Shown piece by piece: positions 17,684 through 27,345 of a stretch of DNA of 64,000 nucleotides. The notes beneath the pieces are model-generated. The model was not told where the DNA came from. It was given only the letters and a program-made list of their open reading frames with translations, and did no database searches. The translations under genes and the position numbers were made by a program. The stretch is from DATBAT01 sp963824805 (GTDB taxonomy: Bacteria > Acidobacteriota > Terriglobia > Terriglobales > Acidobacteriaceae), in the NCBI GenBank assembly GCA_963824805.1, contig CAWGQZ010000059.1, positions 13,350 to 77,349 on the forward strand, written 5' to 3'. Position 1 is the first letter of the stretch; each line of letters opens with the position of its first letter.

Positions 17684-20263
17684 TTGTCGGACCTGAAAAG
17701 CTTTCTCCGTTTCGTATTCGCGTCTTTTTGTCTCCTAGCCTTCGCGCTTCCTCATCCCGTTTCGGCTGCAGACCAACCATCGCTGGAGCTTTCCCGTCCC
17801 ATTCGCTCGTGGGAATTTCTCTCCGCCACCGGCACTCGCGCCGGACTGTTCGGAAACGAAGCCGGCAATCTCGAAGCCTGGGTTTATCCGCTGAAAATCA
17901 TGCGGAACTTTCACTTGAATTTCATCGTGGATGGACAGGTCCTGCCGGCTGAGAGTCTGGCCCGCAGCCTGGTGACCCGCCCGGAATCCAACACGATTGT
18001 GTATGCCAACAACACCTTCAGCGTCCGCGAGACGCTTTTCGTTCCGGTTCATGAGCAGGGCGCAATCATACGTCTGGAAGTTACGACCGCCGAACCTCTG
18101 GAAATCGAAGCTGTCTTCGAGCGGGATTTTCAGTTGGAGTGGCCTGCCGCTCTCGGCGGAACTTTTCTCTACTGGGACCAGAACCTCCACGCCTTTCACC
18201 TCGGCGAAGAGCAGAAGAAATACGTCGCCCTGTTAGGTTCGCCTTCGGCCGGAGAAAGCCGGGTCGAATATTCCACTAACTATTCCTCGTCCCGAAACAA
18301 TTCATTCAGGCTTGGGCTCATCAACAAAGGTGCGAGCACCAGGACCATCGTGATCGCAGCTTCGACCCAGGGGCAGGCGGATGCGGAAAAGACCTACCGC
18401 CACCTGGAAAACAACTACGAGAATTCACTGCACGACTCAGCCGAATACTACGCGAACTATCTTCAGCGAACGGTTCAGCTGGGTCTTCCCGACTCTCAAC
18501 TACAGCAGGCCTACGACTGGTCTCGCGTCAGCATGCTGCAAGGGTTGGTGGCTAATCCCGACCTAGGGACGGGATTGATTGCCGGGTATCGCACATCCGG
18601 CGATTCCCAGCGTCCCGGCTTTGCCTGGTTCTTTGGCCGTGATTCGCTGTGGACATCGCTTGCCCTTGATGCCAGCGGCGATTTTGCTACCACGCGCGCT
18701 GCGCTAGAATTTGTCGCCAAGTATCAGCGCGCGGATGGCAAAATTCCCCACGAAATTTCCCAGGCAGCCAACCTGGTGCCGTGGTTTGAAAACTTTCCCT
18801 ACGGATATGCCTCTGCCGACGCAACTCCACTGTTCATCATCGCCACCAATGACTACGTCATCGAAAGCGGCGACCTCGCGTTCATCAATGCCAAGTGGGA
18901 CAACCTGTGGCGGGCGTACCAATTCCTGCGCTCGACCTACGACGCACAAGGTATTCCCCAGAATTTCGGATTCGGCCACGGATGGGTGGAGGGCGGGCCG
19001 CTGGTCCCGGTCAAGGGCGAGTTGTATCAGTCAGGGGTAGCGGCGGAATCGCTTCGCGCACTGGGCAATCTGGCAAAGCTCGCAGGCAAGACTGACGTTA
19101 GTTCCCCACTGGAACAGGAATTTGCCGACCACAAAGCGCAGCTGAATCAAGCCTTCTGGTCACCGGAGAAGAATATTCTTGCCTTCGGGCTGGACACCAA
19201 CTCACAGCGGGTTGACATTCCCAGTGTTCTAGCCACAGTCCCGATGTGGTTTGGTCTAGTGGACACCGACAAGGCCGGAAAGATGATCGACGCGTTGGCG
19301 GCCGGCGACCACCAAACCGATTGGGGGATGCGGATCATCTCCAATCGCAACCCCCTATACAACCCCGGCGGCTATCACTTCGGTTCGGTCTGGCCCCTGT
19401 TTACCGGATGGGCGTCGGTCGGGGAATACAAATACCACCGGGTTCAGCCCGCCTACGCCAATCTTCGCGCGAATGCCTTGCTGGCGCTCGATGGCTCCTT
19501 GGGCCATGTCACCGAAGTACTCTCCGGTGACTATTACCAGCCGCTTGCTACCAGTTCGCCGCATCAGATTTGGTCAGCAGCTATGGTGGTCAGCCCGATT
19601 CTTCGCGGCATGCTTGGCCTTGAAGTTAATGCCATCAACCACTACATTTCGTTTACCCCGCACGTCCCCGCACACTGGACCTTCTTCCGGGTGCAAAACG
19701 TGCACATCGGCGAGGTCGTTCTCGACCTTACATACCGTAAAACTGCGGATGGAATCACCCTAGAGATTCATCGCAGCGGCGCGGGCGATTGCAAGCTCGA
19801 CTTTGCTCCGGCTGTCAGCCCGCGGGCCCGGCTCGCTGGCGTTACCCTCAACGGGCGTCCGGTTGCAAGTCACATGGAAAACGACGGCGTAGACCAGCAC
19901 GCTGCGGTTCATTTCTCCGTCGACCGCGAAACCAGTACGCTGCAACTTAGGACGCGCAACGATTTCGGCTTTTCTCTGGATTCCCAACTGCCGGCGCTGG
20001 CGAGCACCAGTCAAGGCCTTCGGATCATCTCTGAATCCTGGTCCGCCGATCAAAGCAGTCTTGTGCTCGATACCGAGGGGGTTCCGGGTAACGACTACGA
20101 GCTAAATCTTTGGAATCCCACCCAAGTCTCGTCAGTGGATGGTGGAACTCTATTTTCGGACAAGGGGAACGAGAAGCTGAAAATCTCTTTTGCCGGTGCG
20201 GATTCCAATTCTTACCGGCGGCAAACCGTAACCCTTCACTTTGCCGCACAACACAAAAAGTAA
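17684..20263 (+). CDS. Secreted (alpha/alpha)6-barrel glycosidase, amylo-alpha-1,6-glucosidase/GH15-GH63-like
   Basis: 859 aa starting at TTG 17684, supported by AAGGA 8 bases upstream. Signal peptide about 1-28 (CLLAFALPHPVSAA). An N-terminal beta-sandwich (about 30-260) precedes a helical toroid (about 280-660) with WFFGRDSLWTSLAL, GKIPHEIS, and FGFGHGWVEGGPLVP, which are marks of glycogen-debranching/glucoamylase-like enzymes. GSVWPLFTGWAS is the usual late motif. A C-terminal beta-domain follows. It is likely periplasmic or extracellular and cleaves alpha-linked gluco-oligosaccharides. Specific bond preference is not readable. The stop is 4 bases from the convergent dehydrogenase gene. 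Confidence 0.85.
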   Translation: MSDLKSFLRFVFASFCLLAFALPHPVSAADQPSLELSRPIRSWEFLSATGTRAGLFGNEAGNLEAWVYPLKIMRNFHLNFIVDGQVLPAESLARSLVTRPESNTIVYANNTFSVRETLFVPVHEQGAIIRLEVTTAEPLEIEAVFERDFQLEWPAALGGTFLYWDQNLHAFHLGEEQKKYVALLGSPSAGESRVEYSTNYSSSRNNSFRLGLINKGASTRTIVIAASTQGQADAEKTYRHLENNYENSLHDSAEYYANYLQRTVQLGLPDSQLQQAYDWSRVSMLQGLVANPDLGTGLIAGYRTSGDSQRPGFAWFFGRDSLWTSLALDASGDFATTRAALEFVAKYQRADGKIPHEISQAANLVPWFENFPYGYASADATPLFIIATNDYVIESGDLAFINAKWDNLWRAYQFLRSTYDAQGIPQNFGFGHGWVEGGPLVPVKGELYQSGVAAESLRALGNLAKLAGKTDVSSPLEQEFADHKAQLNQAFWSPEKNILAFGLDTNSQRVDIPSVLATVPMWFGLVDTDKAGKMIDALAAGDHQTDWGMRIISNRNPLYNPGGYHFGSVWPLFTGWASVGEYKYHRVQPAYANLRANALLALDGSLGHVTEVLSGDYYQPLATSSPHQIWSAAMVVSPILRGMLGLEVNAINHYISFTPHVPAHWTFFRVQNVHIGEVVLDLTYRKTADGITLEIHRSGAGDCKLDFAPAVSPRARLAGVTLNGRPVASHMENDGVDQHAAVHFSVDRETSTLQLRTRNDFGFSLDSQLPALASTSQGLRIISESWSADQSSLVLDTEGVPGNDYELNLWNPTQVSSVDGGTLFSDKGNEKLKISFAGADSNSYRRQTVTLHFAAQHKK

Positions 20264-20267
20264 CTTT

Positions 20268-21260
20268 TCAGTTCGACACCGCAAGCATCATCTTGAGCGC
20301 ACCGCCCGGAGCTCGTGTCATCCGCTCGAAGGCCTTTTGGCCTTCCTCCAGGGGGAGCTGCACCGTCCAGGGCGTGAGATCGATTTCGCCGGCTACCAAC
20401 AAATGGAGTGCCCGCTGAAAATCCGCTGGCGTGTAGGCAAACGACATCACGACGCGATGCTCCTTGCGAATGCTGGCCACGAAATTGACTTCGCTTTTCT
20501 GGGCGCCCATCCCAAGAAGCACCACCTGACCTCCCGGGCGGCAAAGATCAAACGAGAATTGCCGCGCTGGGGCGCTGCCGCTGGCGTCGAGTACAACATC
20601 GAATCCGCGTCCTGCCAGACGTTGTGCCTCCCCGATTCCTTCCGGACTACCGGTATTGATTGCCGCAGTCGCGCCCAGCTTTTTCATAATGGCCAAGCGC
20701 TCGTCGTTCACATCCACAACTAACATGTCTCGCGCACCCACTCGCAATGCTCCGGCAACTGCCAGCGCCCCCATAGTTCCGGCCCCAACGATGGCAAAAC
20801 GAAAAAAGGGCGCAGGCGACACGATGCGAAGCATATGAACAATATTTGCCAGGGGCTCAACCAGAATCGCCCGCGAGGACGGCAGCGACTCGGGGATCTC
20901 ATAAAGTTGACCGGTCGGCAACGTAACAAACTCCGCAAAAGACCCCGGCGTCTGCCCCGCGCCCAGCAAACGCCAGGTACCGCACAGGTTCTGAGTGCCG
21001 GCCACGCAAGCCTCGCAGCGTCCGCAACTGATCAAAGGATTCGCCACCACCCGCCTTCCGTCCTTCAGACGCCCGACCAATTCATGGCCCATCACCAGCG
21101 GGGGCTTCCGCAGAGCGCTATGCCCTAAAAATCCGGAGATATCGGACCCACAAATGCCCGCAACATCGATTCCGACCTCGACCTCGCCAGAACCCGCATT
21201 GGGACGCGGACGTTCCTCCATCTCTAACTTCTCCGGTGCGGTATAAACCAAGGCTCGCAT
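20268..21260 (-). CDS. Zinc-dependent medium-chain alcohol/polyol dehydrogenase
   Basis: 330 aa. Catalytic zinc ligands: Cys37 (GICGSD), His59 with Glu60 (MGHE) and Glu135. The structural zinc lobe has Cys79, Cys82, Cys85 and Cys93 (SCGRCEACVAGTQNLC). NAD(P) loop GAGTMG is at 159-164. The pattern fits the threonine/sorbitol/galactitol-phosphate dehydrogenase branch, so a sugar alcohol or L-threonine substrate is possible. The next gene upstream on the same strand is a LacI regulator ending 71 bases before its start, hinting that this enzyme belongs to a sugar-responsive unit. Confidence 0.9.
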   Translation of the reverse strand: MRALVYTAPEKLEMEERPRPNAGSGEVEVGIDVAGICGSDISGFLGHSALRKPPLVMGHELVGRLKDGRRVVANPLISCGRCEACVAGTQNLCGTWRLLGAGQTPGSFAEFVTLPTGQLYEIPESLPSSRAILVEPLANIVHMLRIVSPAPFFRFAIVGAGTMGALAVAGALRVGARDMLVVDVNDERLAIMKKLGATAAINTGSPEGIGEAQRLAGRGFDVVLDASGSAPARQFSFDLCRPGGQVVLLGMGAQKSEVNFVASIRKEHRVVMSFAYTPADFQRALHLLVAGEIDLTPWTVQLPLEEGQKAFERMTRAPGGALKMMLAVSN

Positions 21261-21331
21261 GTCCGCCAGTATAAAGGAGGAGCTTTCGTTCGGATACTTC
21301 GAGCCCTTCGTGGTTAAAGGATTGAGAGTAT

Positions 21332-22327
21332 CTAGATGGCGCGGGTGGATCCGCGCAGAATTAAGTGGGCGGGAATGACATAGTCAGACTTCTGCCCATC
21401 TTCGCGCTTGATTAGGCGCTCCAGCGCGGCAAAAGCGGTCAGAGCAAGCTGAGTTCGTGAAATCAGCACGGTGGTCAAGGGCGGCTGGGTGAGGTTCGAA
21501 AATGAAATTCCGTCGAAGCCCACCACGGAAATATCCTGCGGCACCCGCATTCCCGCTTCGTGAATTGTCCCCAGTGCCCCAATTGCGGTCATATCATTCG
21601 AGGTCATAACCGCGGTGGGTGGGTTCTCAAGCATCAGCAAGTTTCTCATGGCAATACCTCCGCCATCGATGCGATGGTTCCCTTCCTGAATCATTCCTTC
21701 TTCCACCGGATAACCTCGCGCCTTCATCGCCGCCACGAACGCCTCACGGCGTATGCGGGCTGACTCCAACTCCTGAGGACCGGCAATAAAAGCTACGCGC
21801 TGGTGGTTCAAGGAAAACAGGTGCTCGGCTGCCTCGCGAATTCCCTGCGCGTACTCAATCTTGACGCTGGCGCTGTGATCTCCGGTCGTTCCAGCGTCCA
21901 GCAGAACCATGGGCGTATTCCGGCGCGTAAGCTCCGCCAGCAGCGCCATATCTGTCTCCGAAGTCATAATGGCAACGCCATCGACCTTGCGCTCCAGCAT
22001 GCGGCGAATACACGAAACCATGCGCTTCGGTTTGTAGTCGGTGTTTCCAATAATGATTTCCAGGCCGCGATCCACTGCCAGGTCCTCAAAATTTTTCACC
22101 AGCTCGGGAAAAAATGGATTGGTAATGTCTGAGATGATCAGCCCCACCATGCGACTTCGCCCAGAAACCAGTGTGCGCGCATGACTATTGGGGAAAAAGT
22201 TCATGTCATGGATCACCTGACGAACTCGTTCCGCCGTCTCCGGACTCACCTTGTCCGAGCCGTTAATAGTCCGCGATACCGTGGCCGTAGATACCTTGGC
22301 TCGCTTGGCAACCTGCTTGATATTCAT
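21332..22327 (-). CDS. LacI-family transcriptional regulator
   Basis: 331 aa from MNIKQVAKRAKVS. The N-terminal helix-turn-helix VAKRAKVSTATVSRTING (6-23) and hinge-like RTLVSGRSRMVGLI are standard for LacI proteins. The remainder is a periplasmic-binding-protein-like sugar sensor with ITNPFFPEL, GVAIMTSE, and the late VVGFDGISFSNLTQPPLTTV. An in-frame ATG at 22369 would add 14 atypical residues, so 22327 is preferred. LacI regulators usually bind a near-palindromic site with a central CG; such AAACGTTT sites occur upstream of other genes in this window. The likely target is the adjoining dehydrogenase and possibly the sugar genes. Confidence 0.92.
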   Translation of the reverse strand: MNIKQVAKRAKVSTATVSRTINGSDKVSPETAERVRQVIHDMNFFPNSHARTLVSGRSRMVGLIISDITNPFFPELVKNFEDLAVDRGLEIIIGNTDYKPKRMVSCIRRMLERKVDGVAIMTSETDMALLAELTRRNTPMVLLDAGTTGDHSASVKIEYAQGIREAAEHLFSLNHQRVAFIAGPQELESARIRREAFVAAMKARGYPVEEGMIQEGNHRIDGGGIAMRNLLMLENPPTAVMTSNDMTAIGALGTIHEAGMRVPQDISVVGFDGISFSNLTQPPLTTVLISRTQLALTAFAALERLIKREDGQKSDYVIPAHLILRGSTRAI

Positions 22328-22403
22328 GAACGTAAGAAGGCGGGAGAGGATCTCTTGTGGCGCCAACAAGCTCGTCCGCTGGCAAGGCTGGGGTAGTTCG
22401 CCG

Positions 22404-22781
22404 CTAGAACGGCATTACCCCCACTTCCATTTCTACCTCTGGCGTGTCTACCATGACGATCGCATCCCACGGACACCCATCCAGAAAGCAGCCGTCCGGC
22501 CCTTTGCTGAGACATTTCTTGCACCCAATGCACAAGATCGGATCCACCTGAATTCGTCCGAACGGCGGATGGTCTTCGTCCGGCACCCAGAACATGCAGT
22601 CCTGTACCGGGCAATATTCGACACACGCCGGTGAGCCCGCACAACCGGTGCAGCACTCCGTAATCACCGCCAGCTCTTTGGGCTTCTTCTTCCGAGGAGT
22701 GGTCAAGCCCTTCGACTTGGGCTCAAACTTCATCTCATCGGGAACCATACCCGGATTCATGGTCTCGGACATGGCGGGCAT
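22404..22781 (-). CDS. 4Fe-4S ferredoxin-like protein
   Basis: 125 aa. Cysteine clusters CCTGCAGSPACVEYCPVQDC and CIGCKKCLSKGPDGCFLDGCP point to two iron-sulphur clusters in a ferredoxin fold, with extra cysteines and long inserts between ligands compared with the canonical CxxCxxCxxxCP pattern. A basic, lysine-rich N-terminal region (KSKGLTTPRKKKPKE) precedes the clusters. Cytoplasmic electron carrier; partner unknown. It is divergent from ssb, sharing about 190 bases of regulatory DNA. Confidence 0.85.
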   Translation of the reverse strand: MPAMSETMNPGMVPDEMKFEPKSKGLTTPRKKKPKELAVITECCTGCAGSPACVEYCPVQDCMFWVPDEDHPPFGRIQVDPILCIGCKKCLSKGPDGCFLDGCPWDAIVMVDTPEVEMEVGVMPF

Positions 22782-22973
22782 TATATCTCAGCGTTCCACA
22801 TAGCCCAACTAGGAACTCGAAACCGTAGACCAGGAACTAAAAATCCTCTCCAGCCTGCCAATACCTCCTGCTTCTGATATATTGAGCTTCCAGCCCCTAA
22901 TTTCCCAGGATATTCCCAGCGATTTTCCGGCCCTTTAAAGGATTTCAAGCGAGGGGCAAAAGGAGCATCATTT

Positions 22974-23441
22974 ATGGCAGGCAAAAGTCTTAATAAAGTT
23001 CAACTCATCGGCAATCTCGGCAAGGACCCGGAAGTCAAATACACTCCCAGCGGCACCGCTGTTGCCAAAATCACCCTAGCCACCAACGAGCGCTTTAAGG
23101 ACAAAGACGGGCAATGGCAGGACCGCACGGAGTGGCACAACGTCGTCCTCTGGCAACGCCTTGCGGAGATCGCAGGCGAATACTTGAAAAAGGGCGGCAA
23201 AGTCTACGTCGAAGGCCGTCTCCAAACCCGCTCTTGGGATGACAAGCAGACCAATCAGAAGAAGTACATGACCGAAGTCGTGGCCAGCGACTTGATCCTC
23301 TTGAGCGGACGTGGTGAGGGCGGCGAAACTGGAGGCTACTCTCGAGGCGCATCCGCCGGAAACAACAACTTCGATCAGAGTGTCCCCGAACCGGCAAATG
23401 CCGGCGCAGGCCCAATCAGCGACGACGATATCCCGTTCTAG
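22974..23441 (+). CDS. ssb: Single-stranded DNA-binding protein
   Basis: 155 aa. OB-fold at residues 1-110 with the standard NKVQLIGNLGKDPEVKYTPSG start, WHNVVLW and YVEGRLQTRSW. A glycine-rich flexible linker follows, and the C-terminal acidic tip DDDIPF recruits replication and repair proteins. It coats single-stranded DNA during replication. AAGGAG lies 9 bases or so before the ATG. A long GC-rich palindrome follows immediately after the stop. Confidence 0.97.
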   Translation: MAGKSLNKVQLIGNLGKDPEVKYTPSGTAVAKITLATNERFKDKDGQWQDRTEWHNVVLWQRLAEIAGEYLKKGGKVYVEGRLQTRSWDDKQTNQKKYMTEVVASDLILLSGRGEGGETGGYSRGASAGNNNFDQSVPEPANAGAGPISDDDIPF

Positions 23442-23457
23442 CAACGCAGCAGGTGTG

Positions 23458-23479
23458 GCGCGGGCGCCGGCGCCCGCGC
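23458..23479. terminator. 22-bp perfect GC palindrome after ssb
   Basis: GCGCGGGCGCC followed directly by its own reverse complement GGCGCCCGCGC, centred between 23468 and 23469. It starts 16 bases after the ssb stop. RNA would form a very stable hairpin with essentially no loop beyond the minimum, but no T-run follows, so it may be a factor-dependent stop or a 3'-end stabiliser. Confidence 0.55.
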
Positions 23480-23659
23480 ACCGCCACAGCACGATGCAGT
23501 GCGTCCAAACCCCTTTTCGGGTGGGAAGCGAGCCTCACGTTGCCTTTTTCGATCGCGGCAAAGCGACGCATCAGGAAAATTTCCTTGACGTCCTTAGTTC
23601 CGTAACGCAAAATGCCCGCAAATCGGGCCCTTCCCAGGATCAAATGCTGGAGGCAAGAA

Positions 23660-24370
23660 ATGTTGCTGGATACTGCTGCAACTGGGCTCCCACCACTCGA
23701 CTTAACCAAGATCGTTTTAGCCATCGGCGCCCTCGGAACGGCTGCCTACGGCCTGGTGGATGTCTCCAAAGGTTTTGGTGGCGGAATTTCCAATCGCGGG
23801 TTTGGCGATATCAAGAAAGTCGTATCGCCCTTCATTCCCGCATCTTCCCCTCAAACAAGCGCTTCAGCCCTCTCTCTGGATTCGGTTCTGGCCACTTTGA
23901 GATCGAACTGGCTCAATGGAATGGCGTTGTCGGACCAGAAGTCCGTGGCGAAGGCACTGATAAAACTAAACTTGAATGCCGATACCGCAGCGAGGATGGC
24001 AGCGGCGACTGGCGTCGACGATAAGGTTCTCGCTTCGATCGCGACGAAGCTTTCCACTGGCCAAGCGTTGACGCCGGAAGAAACCGACTCCTACGGCCGT
24101 TTTGATCTCTTGCTCAGCGCAGTCCTCGATCAGGGCTACCAACGCGCCGACCAACGTTACCGGAACAGCTCCAAATTGCTGGCGGTGCCCGTGGCGGTCG
24201 GTCTGGCTGTGCTCGGAGCCTGGGCCATTTCCCCAGGCCCACTCCAACCACTCGACACCTGGAGGGCCATAGTCGGCGGAATTCTTGCCACCCCCCTGGC
24301 CCCGGTGGCAAAAGATGTCGCGAGCGCGATTCAGCAAGGTTCCAAGCTAGCGCAGGCCTGGAAGAAGTGA
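23660..24370 (+). CDS. Hypothetical two-segment membrane protein, coupled to the next gene
   Basis: 236 aa, family not recognised. ATG 23660 is chosen over an in-frame upstream start because GGAGG lies 6 bases before it. Two hydrophobic segments are visible: residues 16-34 (TKIVLAIGALGTAAYGLVDV) and 174-191 (LLAVPVAVGLAVLGAWAI). Between them is a mostly helical, alanine-rich region with no Cys and no recognisable motif; the C-terminus is rich in Ala/Lys. The stop overlaps the start of the hydrolase gene by 4 bases (GTGA), so the two are translated together. I infer a membrane anchor or partner for the hydrolase. No database family can be named from sequence alone. Confidence 0.65.
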   Translation: MLLDTAATGLPPLDLTKIVLAIGALGTAAYGLVDVSKGFGGGISNRGFGDIKKVVSPFIPASSPQTSASALSLDSVLATLRSNWLNGMALSDQKSVAKALIKLNLNADTAARMAAATGVDDKVLASIATKLSTGQALTPEETDSYGRFDLLLSAVLDQGYQRADQRYRNSSKLLAVPVAVGLAVLGAWAISPGPLQPLDTWRAIVGGILATPLAPVAKDVASAIQQGSKLAQAWKK

Positions 24371-25263
24371 CTTATTTCATCGATCTCCGCGCTGACTCTG
24401 CTGGAGGAAATCCCGCGGCGGATGTAAATGGTGTAGTGGTTCGTACGGACGCGCAGCCTGACCCGAATCCTTCCCGGCCAATGGATGGCGAACTGGCCCA
24501 GGCAGTTCAGGGCCGTGACGTACTTCTGGGCACTCACGGCTTTCACGTAAACCGCCGGGACGGCATCAGCAATCTAGCCTGCTGGAACCAGTGGCTTCAG
24601 CTCGGCGGCAACGGCATTTTTGTAGCCGTGCTCTGGCCGGGAGATTCCCGCTGGCTGCCCTTCGTCGACTATCCGCTCGAAGGCGACGAGGCGATCAAGA
24701 GCGGCCGCCTGCTGGCCTCCTATCTCGCCCGTCGCTTTGCCGGCGTTAACAGTCTCTCCTTTGTGTCTCACAGTCTGGGTGCGCGGACCATGCTGGAAAC
24801 TATCCGGAACCTGGACCAGTCCTTCAAATTAAAAACTCTCACCGTGATGGCTGCCGCCATCGACGATACTTGCCTGGTGAACGAATACCGTGACGCCGCG
24901 CAGCGTTTGGAAAAAATTTCCGTACTGGCATCGAGTGAGGATGAGGTCTTGAAGTTGGCCTTTCCCGCCGGGAACTTTGCCTCCGGCATCGTATCTCGCG
25001 GAGACCCGTACTGGCACGGAGCGCTTGGCCGCTACGGCCCCTATCCCGCGGATCAACCGGCGAATCTGTGCAAGACCCCGAACCTTCCCGAACTATGGAA
25101 GTTCGGCCATCATAGCTATATCAACTCAGACTGTTCGGTGCCTGGGCCGCCACCATATCCGCTGCCTCTCACCGTCCAGCCCCAGGGTACCGCTCCGCCC
25201 AGCAATGCAATGAATTGGCAGCAGGCATGGGCAGCAGGCTTCGTATCCACCAGGTTTGCGTAG
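24367..25263 (+). CDS. Alpha/beta-hydrolase (DUF900-like), translationally coupled to the preceding membrane protein
   Basis: 298 aa, GTG start inside the previous stop codon. The oxyanion region GTHGFHVN is at 55-62, with AVLWPGDS at 87-94. The nucleophile elbow SHSLGAR has Ser136 at 134-140. A candidate catalytic His lies in FGHHSY near 232. These match DUF900-type serine hydrolases. No signal peptide is seen, so it probably works in the cytoplasm, perhaps at the membrane through its partner. It could be an esterase, lipase or acyl-transferase; substrate unknown. A proline-rich stretch (GPPPYPLPL) lies near 260. Confidence 0.75.
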   Translation: MTYFIDLRADSAGGNPAADVNGVVVRTDAQPDPNPSRPMDGELAQAVQGRDVLLGTHGFHVNRRDGISNLACWNQWLQLGGNGIFVAVLWPGDSRWLPFVDYPLEGDEAIKSGRLLASYLARRFAGVNSLSFVSHSLGARTMLETIRNLDQSFKLKTLTVMAAAIDDTCLVNEYRDAAQRLEKISVLASSEDEVLKLAFPAGNFASGIVSRGDPYWHGALGRYGPYPADQPANLCKTPNLPELWKFGHHSYINSDCSVPGPPPYPLPLTVQPQGTAPPSNAMNWQQAWAAGFVSTRFA

Positions 25264-25585
25264 TAATGGACCCTAAGAAATGGAGAGTTTATCCGAGCGC
25301 AGCTACGTCTCACCCATCTACATCGGAATTGTCTAGGGCGCGCTGGGAGAACGTAACCAAGAATTCGCTCTGTACACTAAAGCCTACGAGGACCGTCATC
25401 CACTGAGACATCGGCCTGAACCCCGCTCAAAGAGTGGGCATCACGCAACTCAATTGCCAATCTCAAGTTGCTCTGTCAGGCGGCATGAGCAACCTATTTG
25501 TTTCCCGCAACTTTACAAAGTGTTCCGCACGAAACGTTTTGTCAAGTTGCAAACCCAGACCCGATAGGGGCACACTGAAGCTGCC
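25264..25585. other. Gene-free stretch before the pterin dehydratase gene
   Basis: No open frame here looks like a gene. Near the end, 25532-25539 is an AAACGTTT palindrome (context GAAACGTTTTG) of LacI-operator type. It is closely followed by TTGTCA (25539-25544) and about 18 bases later GATAGG, a weak promoter-like pair just upstream of the ATG at 25586. The rest shows nothing I can support. Confidence 0.4.
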
Positions 25586-25924
25586 ATGACCGAGACAGAC
25601 CTCGCAGACAAGAAATGCGTGCCCTGCAAGGGCGGCGTGCCGCCACTGAAAGGACACGAACTCGAACGCATCCTGCAACGGGTGCCTGAATGGAAGGCTG
25701 TTGACGAGCACCACATCAACCGCACCTTCATCTTCCCTGACTTCAAACAGGCGTTAGCTTTCGTGAATCGCGTCGGCGACATCGCGGAAGACCAGGGCCA
25801 CCATCCCGACATCTATCTGACGTGGGGCAAAGTGGACATCACTTTGTGGACGCACAAGATCGACGGCCTCACTGAGAGCGATTTCATCATAGCCGCCAGG
25901 ATCGACCGCGCACTTCAAGCATAG
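25586..25924 (+). CDS. 4a-hydroxytetrahydrobiopterin dehydratase (PCD/DCoH family)
   Basis: 112 aa. It dehydrates 4a-hydroxytetrahydrobiopterin to quinonoid dihydrobiopterin and so recycles the cofactor of aromatic amino acid hydroxylases. The active-site loop EDQGHHPDIYLTW (about residues 68-80) with its two adjacent histidines is conserved, and the HKIDGLTESDFIIA ending is typical. A CVPCKGG start is common in this family's bacterial members. No hydroxylase gene is nearby. Its stop abuts the convergent MFS gene at 25925. Confidence 0.93.
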   Translation: MTETDLADKKCVPCKGGVPPLKGHELERILQRVPEWKAVDEHHINRTFIFPDFKQALAFVNRVGDIAEDQGHHPDIYLTWGKVDITLWTHKIDGLTESDFIIAARIDRALQA

Positions 25925-27240
25925 TTACTGCTGTACGGGCTGAAGCTCTGCGGGCGCGCGCCACGGACGCATGGCCCATCCCCACAGCACGATTGGAAAT
26001 ACCATCGAGACCCCTACCCCCACTGTCAGTACGCGCGGCGAGGCTCCCCAATCCATGAAATGCCCACAGAGGTAGGCGCCCACCGCGATGCTTAACATGC
26101 AAAGCGCGTTGTCAGCTGCGAAGACGCGGCCGCGGAATCGGTCGTCGGTGTTGAGTTGAAGCATGGTGGTTGAGAAGACCCAGACAGTGGAACCTCCACA
26201 GTGGGCAAAAGCAATGTACAGGCACGCGATCCAGACGTTGTATGCGCCACCCAACGCTGCATAGCCGATCGCAATGACGATGTACCCGATCAGAATCCCC
26301 TGCCGCAGGCGCCGATCCGAATGTCCAGCCCAACGGGCCGAGAGCAGTGGTCCGAACAATGTCCCGATTCCTCGAGCTCCAATGAGGAAGCTCATGCCCA
26401 ACATGGTGGCCCGCTCTGGATCAGCTCCCCTCCAGTGCACCGGGAAGTAGCGCTGCCCCATCACAGTAAACAAAACCCATCCCGGACCCACCATTAACTC
26501 GCCAGCCTTGGCAAATACAGTTGCCAGCAAGCTGCGGTCCCGCCCTACGTAGCGGATGCCTTCGATCACCGGCGAGTAGTCAACCAGATCTCTTGGACCG
26601 AAGCGCGAGGCGAATCGTCCGCATGGGGCTCGGCAAAGTGCATGCGGCTAATCAGGACAGCCGACAGCAGAAACGACAGGGCATTCAAAATGAACACCGC
26701 GTCACGCCCAAACAGAGCCGCCACAATCCCTCCCAAAGCGGCACCGATCATGAGGTTCAGCGACCAAGTCGAAGAAGAGAGGGTGTTGGCAAGGATCACG
26801 TCTTCTTTATTGACAATGTTCGGAACGACTGCGCTGCGGGCTGGTCCAAAGAATGTTGCCGTGGCAGTTTCCAACAACAATAAGGGATAAACCATCCAGA
26901 CTGTGCTGCGGGAGCGCACCAGCAGCATCGACAGGACAATAACAAAACGAATGAGATCGGCCGCGATCATGACCGACTTGCGGCGAAGGCGATCGTTGAT
27001 AATGCCGGCCAGCGGCCCAAAGAAAGTTTGCGGCAGCACTTGCACCATAAGAGCCAGGCCGACTGATGCCGCCTGCCCCGTAAGCTGTAAGACCAGGCTC
27101 AACAGTGCGAGGGTATAGAACCAGTCGCCAATTTCGCTGACGATTTGCGCCATCCATAGGTAGCGGAAGTTTGCGTTCTCGCGTACCAGTCGCCAGTATG
27201 CGGAAAACGAAACTGACACGTTTGTCTGCTCTGTTCCCAT
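25925..27240 (-). CDS. MFS transporter, interrupted by a frameshift
   Basis: Two overlapping frames make up one gene. The first (from 27240) encodes FRYLWMAQIVSEIGDWFYTLAL and RLRRKSVMIAADLIRF, the N-terminal half of an enterobactin-exporter-like MFS_3 permease. It runs out at TTRR. The second frame continues with VIEGIRYVGRDRSLL and the C-terminal six segments. Near 26600-26605 a shift of one missing (or two extra) bases joins SPRFGPRDLVDYSPVIEGIRYV in frame; corrected length is about 437 aa. About twelve transmembrane segments. Substrate unknown. A sequencing error is likely, as in several other genes here. Confidence 0.85.
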
Positions 27241-27345
27241 AAGAGAGGAAAAAGCGATATTACCCTGAGGCTTCCTTTACAGCTCTGCGAAAACGCAAGG
27301 TCCCTCGGCTTGGTTTGGGGACGACAGTTCTTAGTCTTGGAACGG

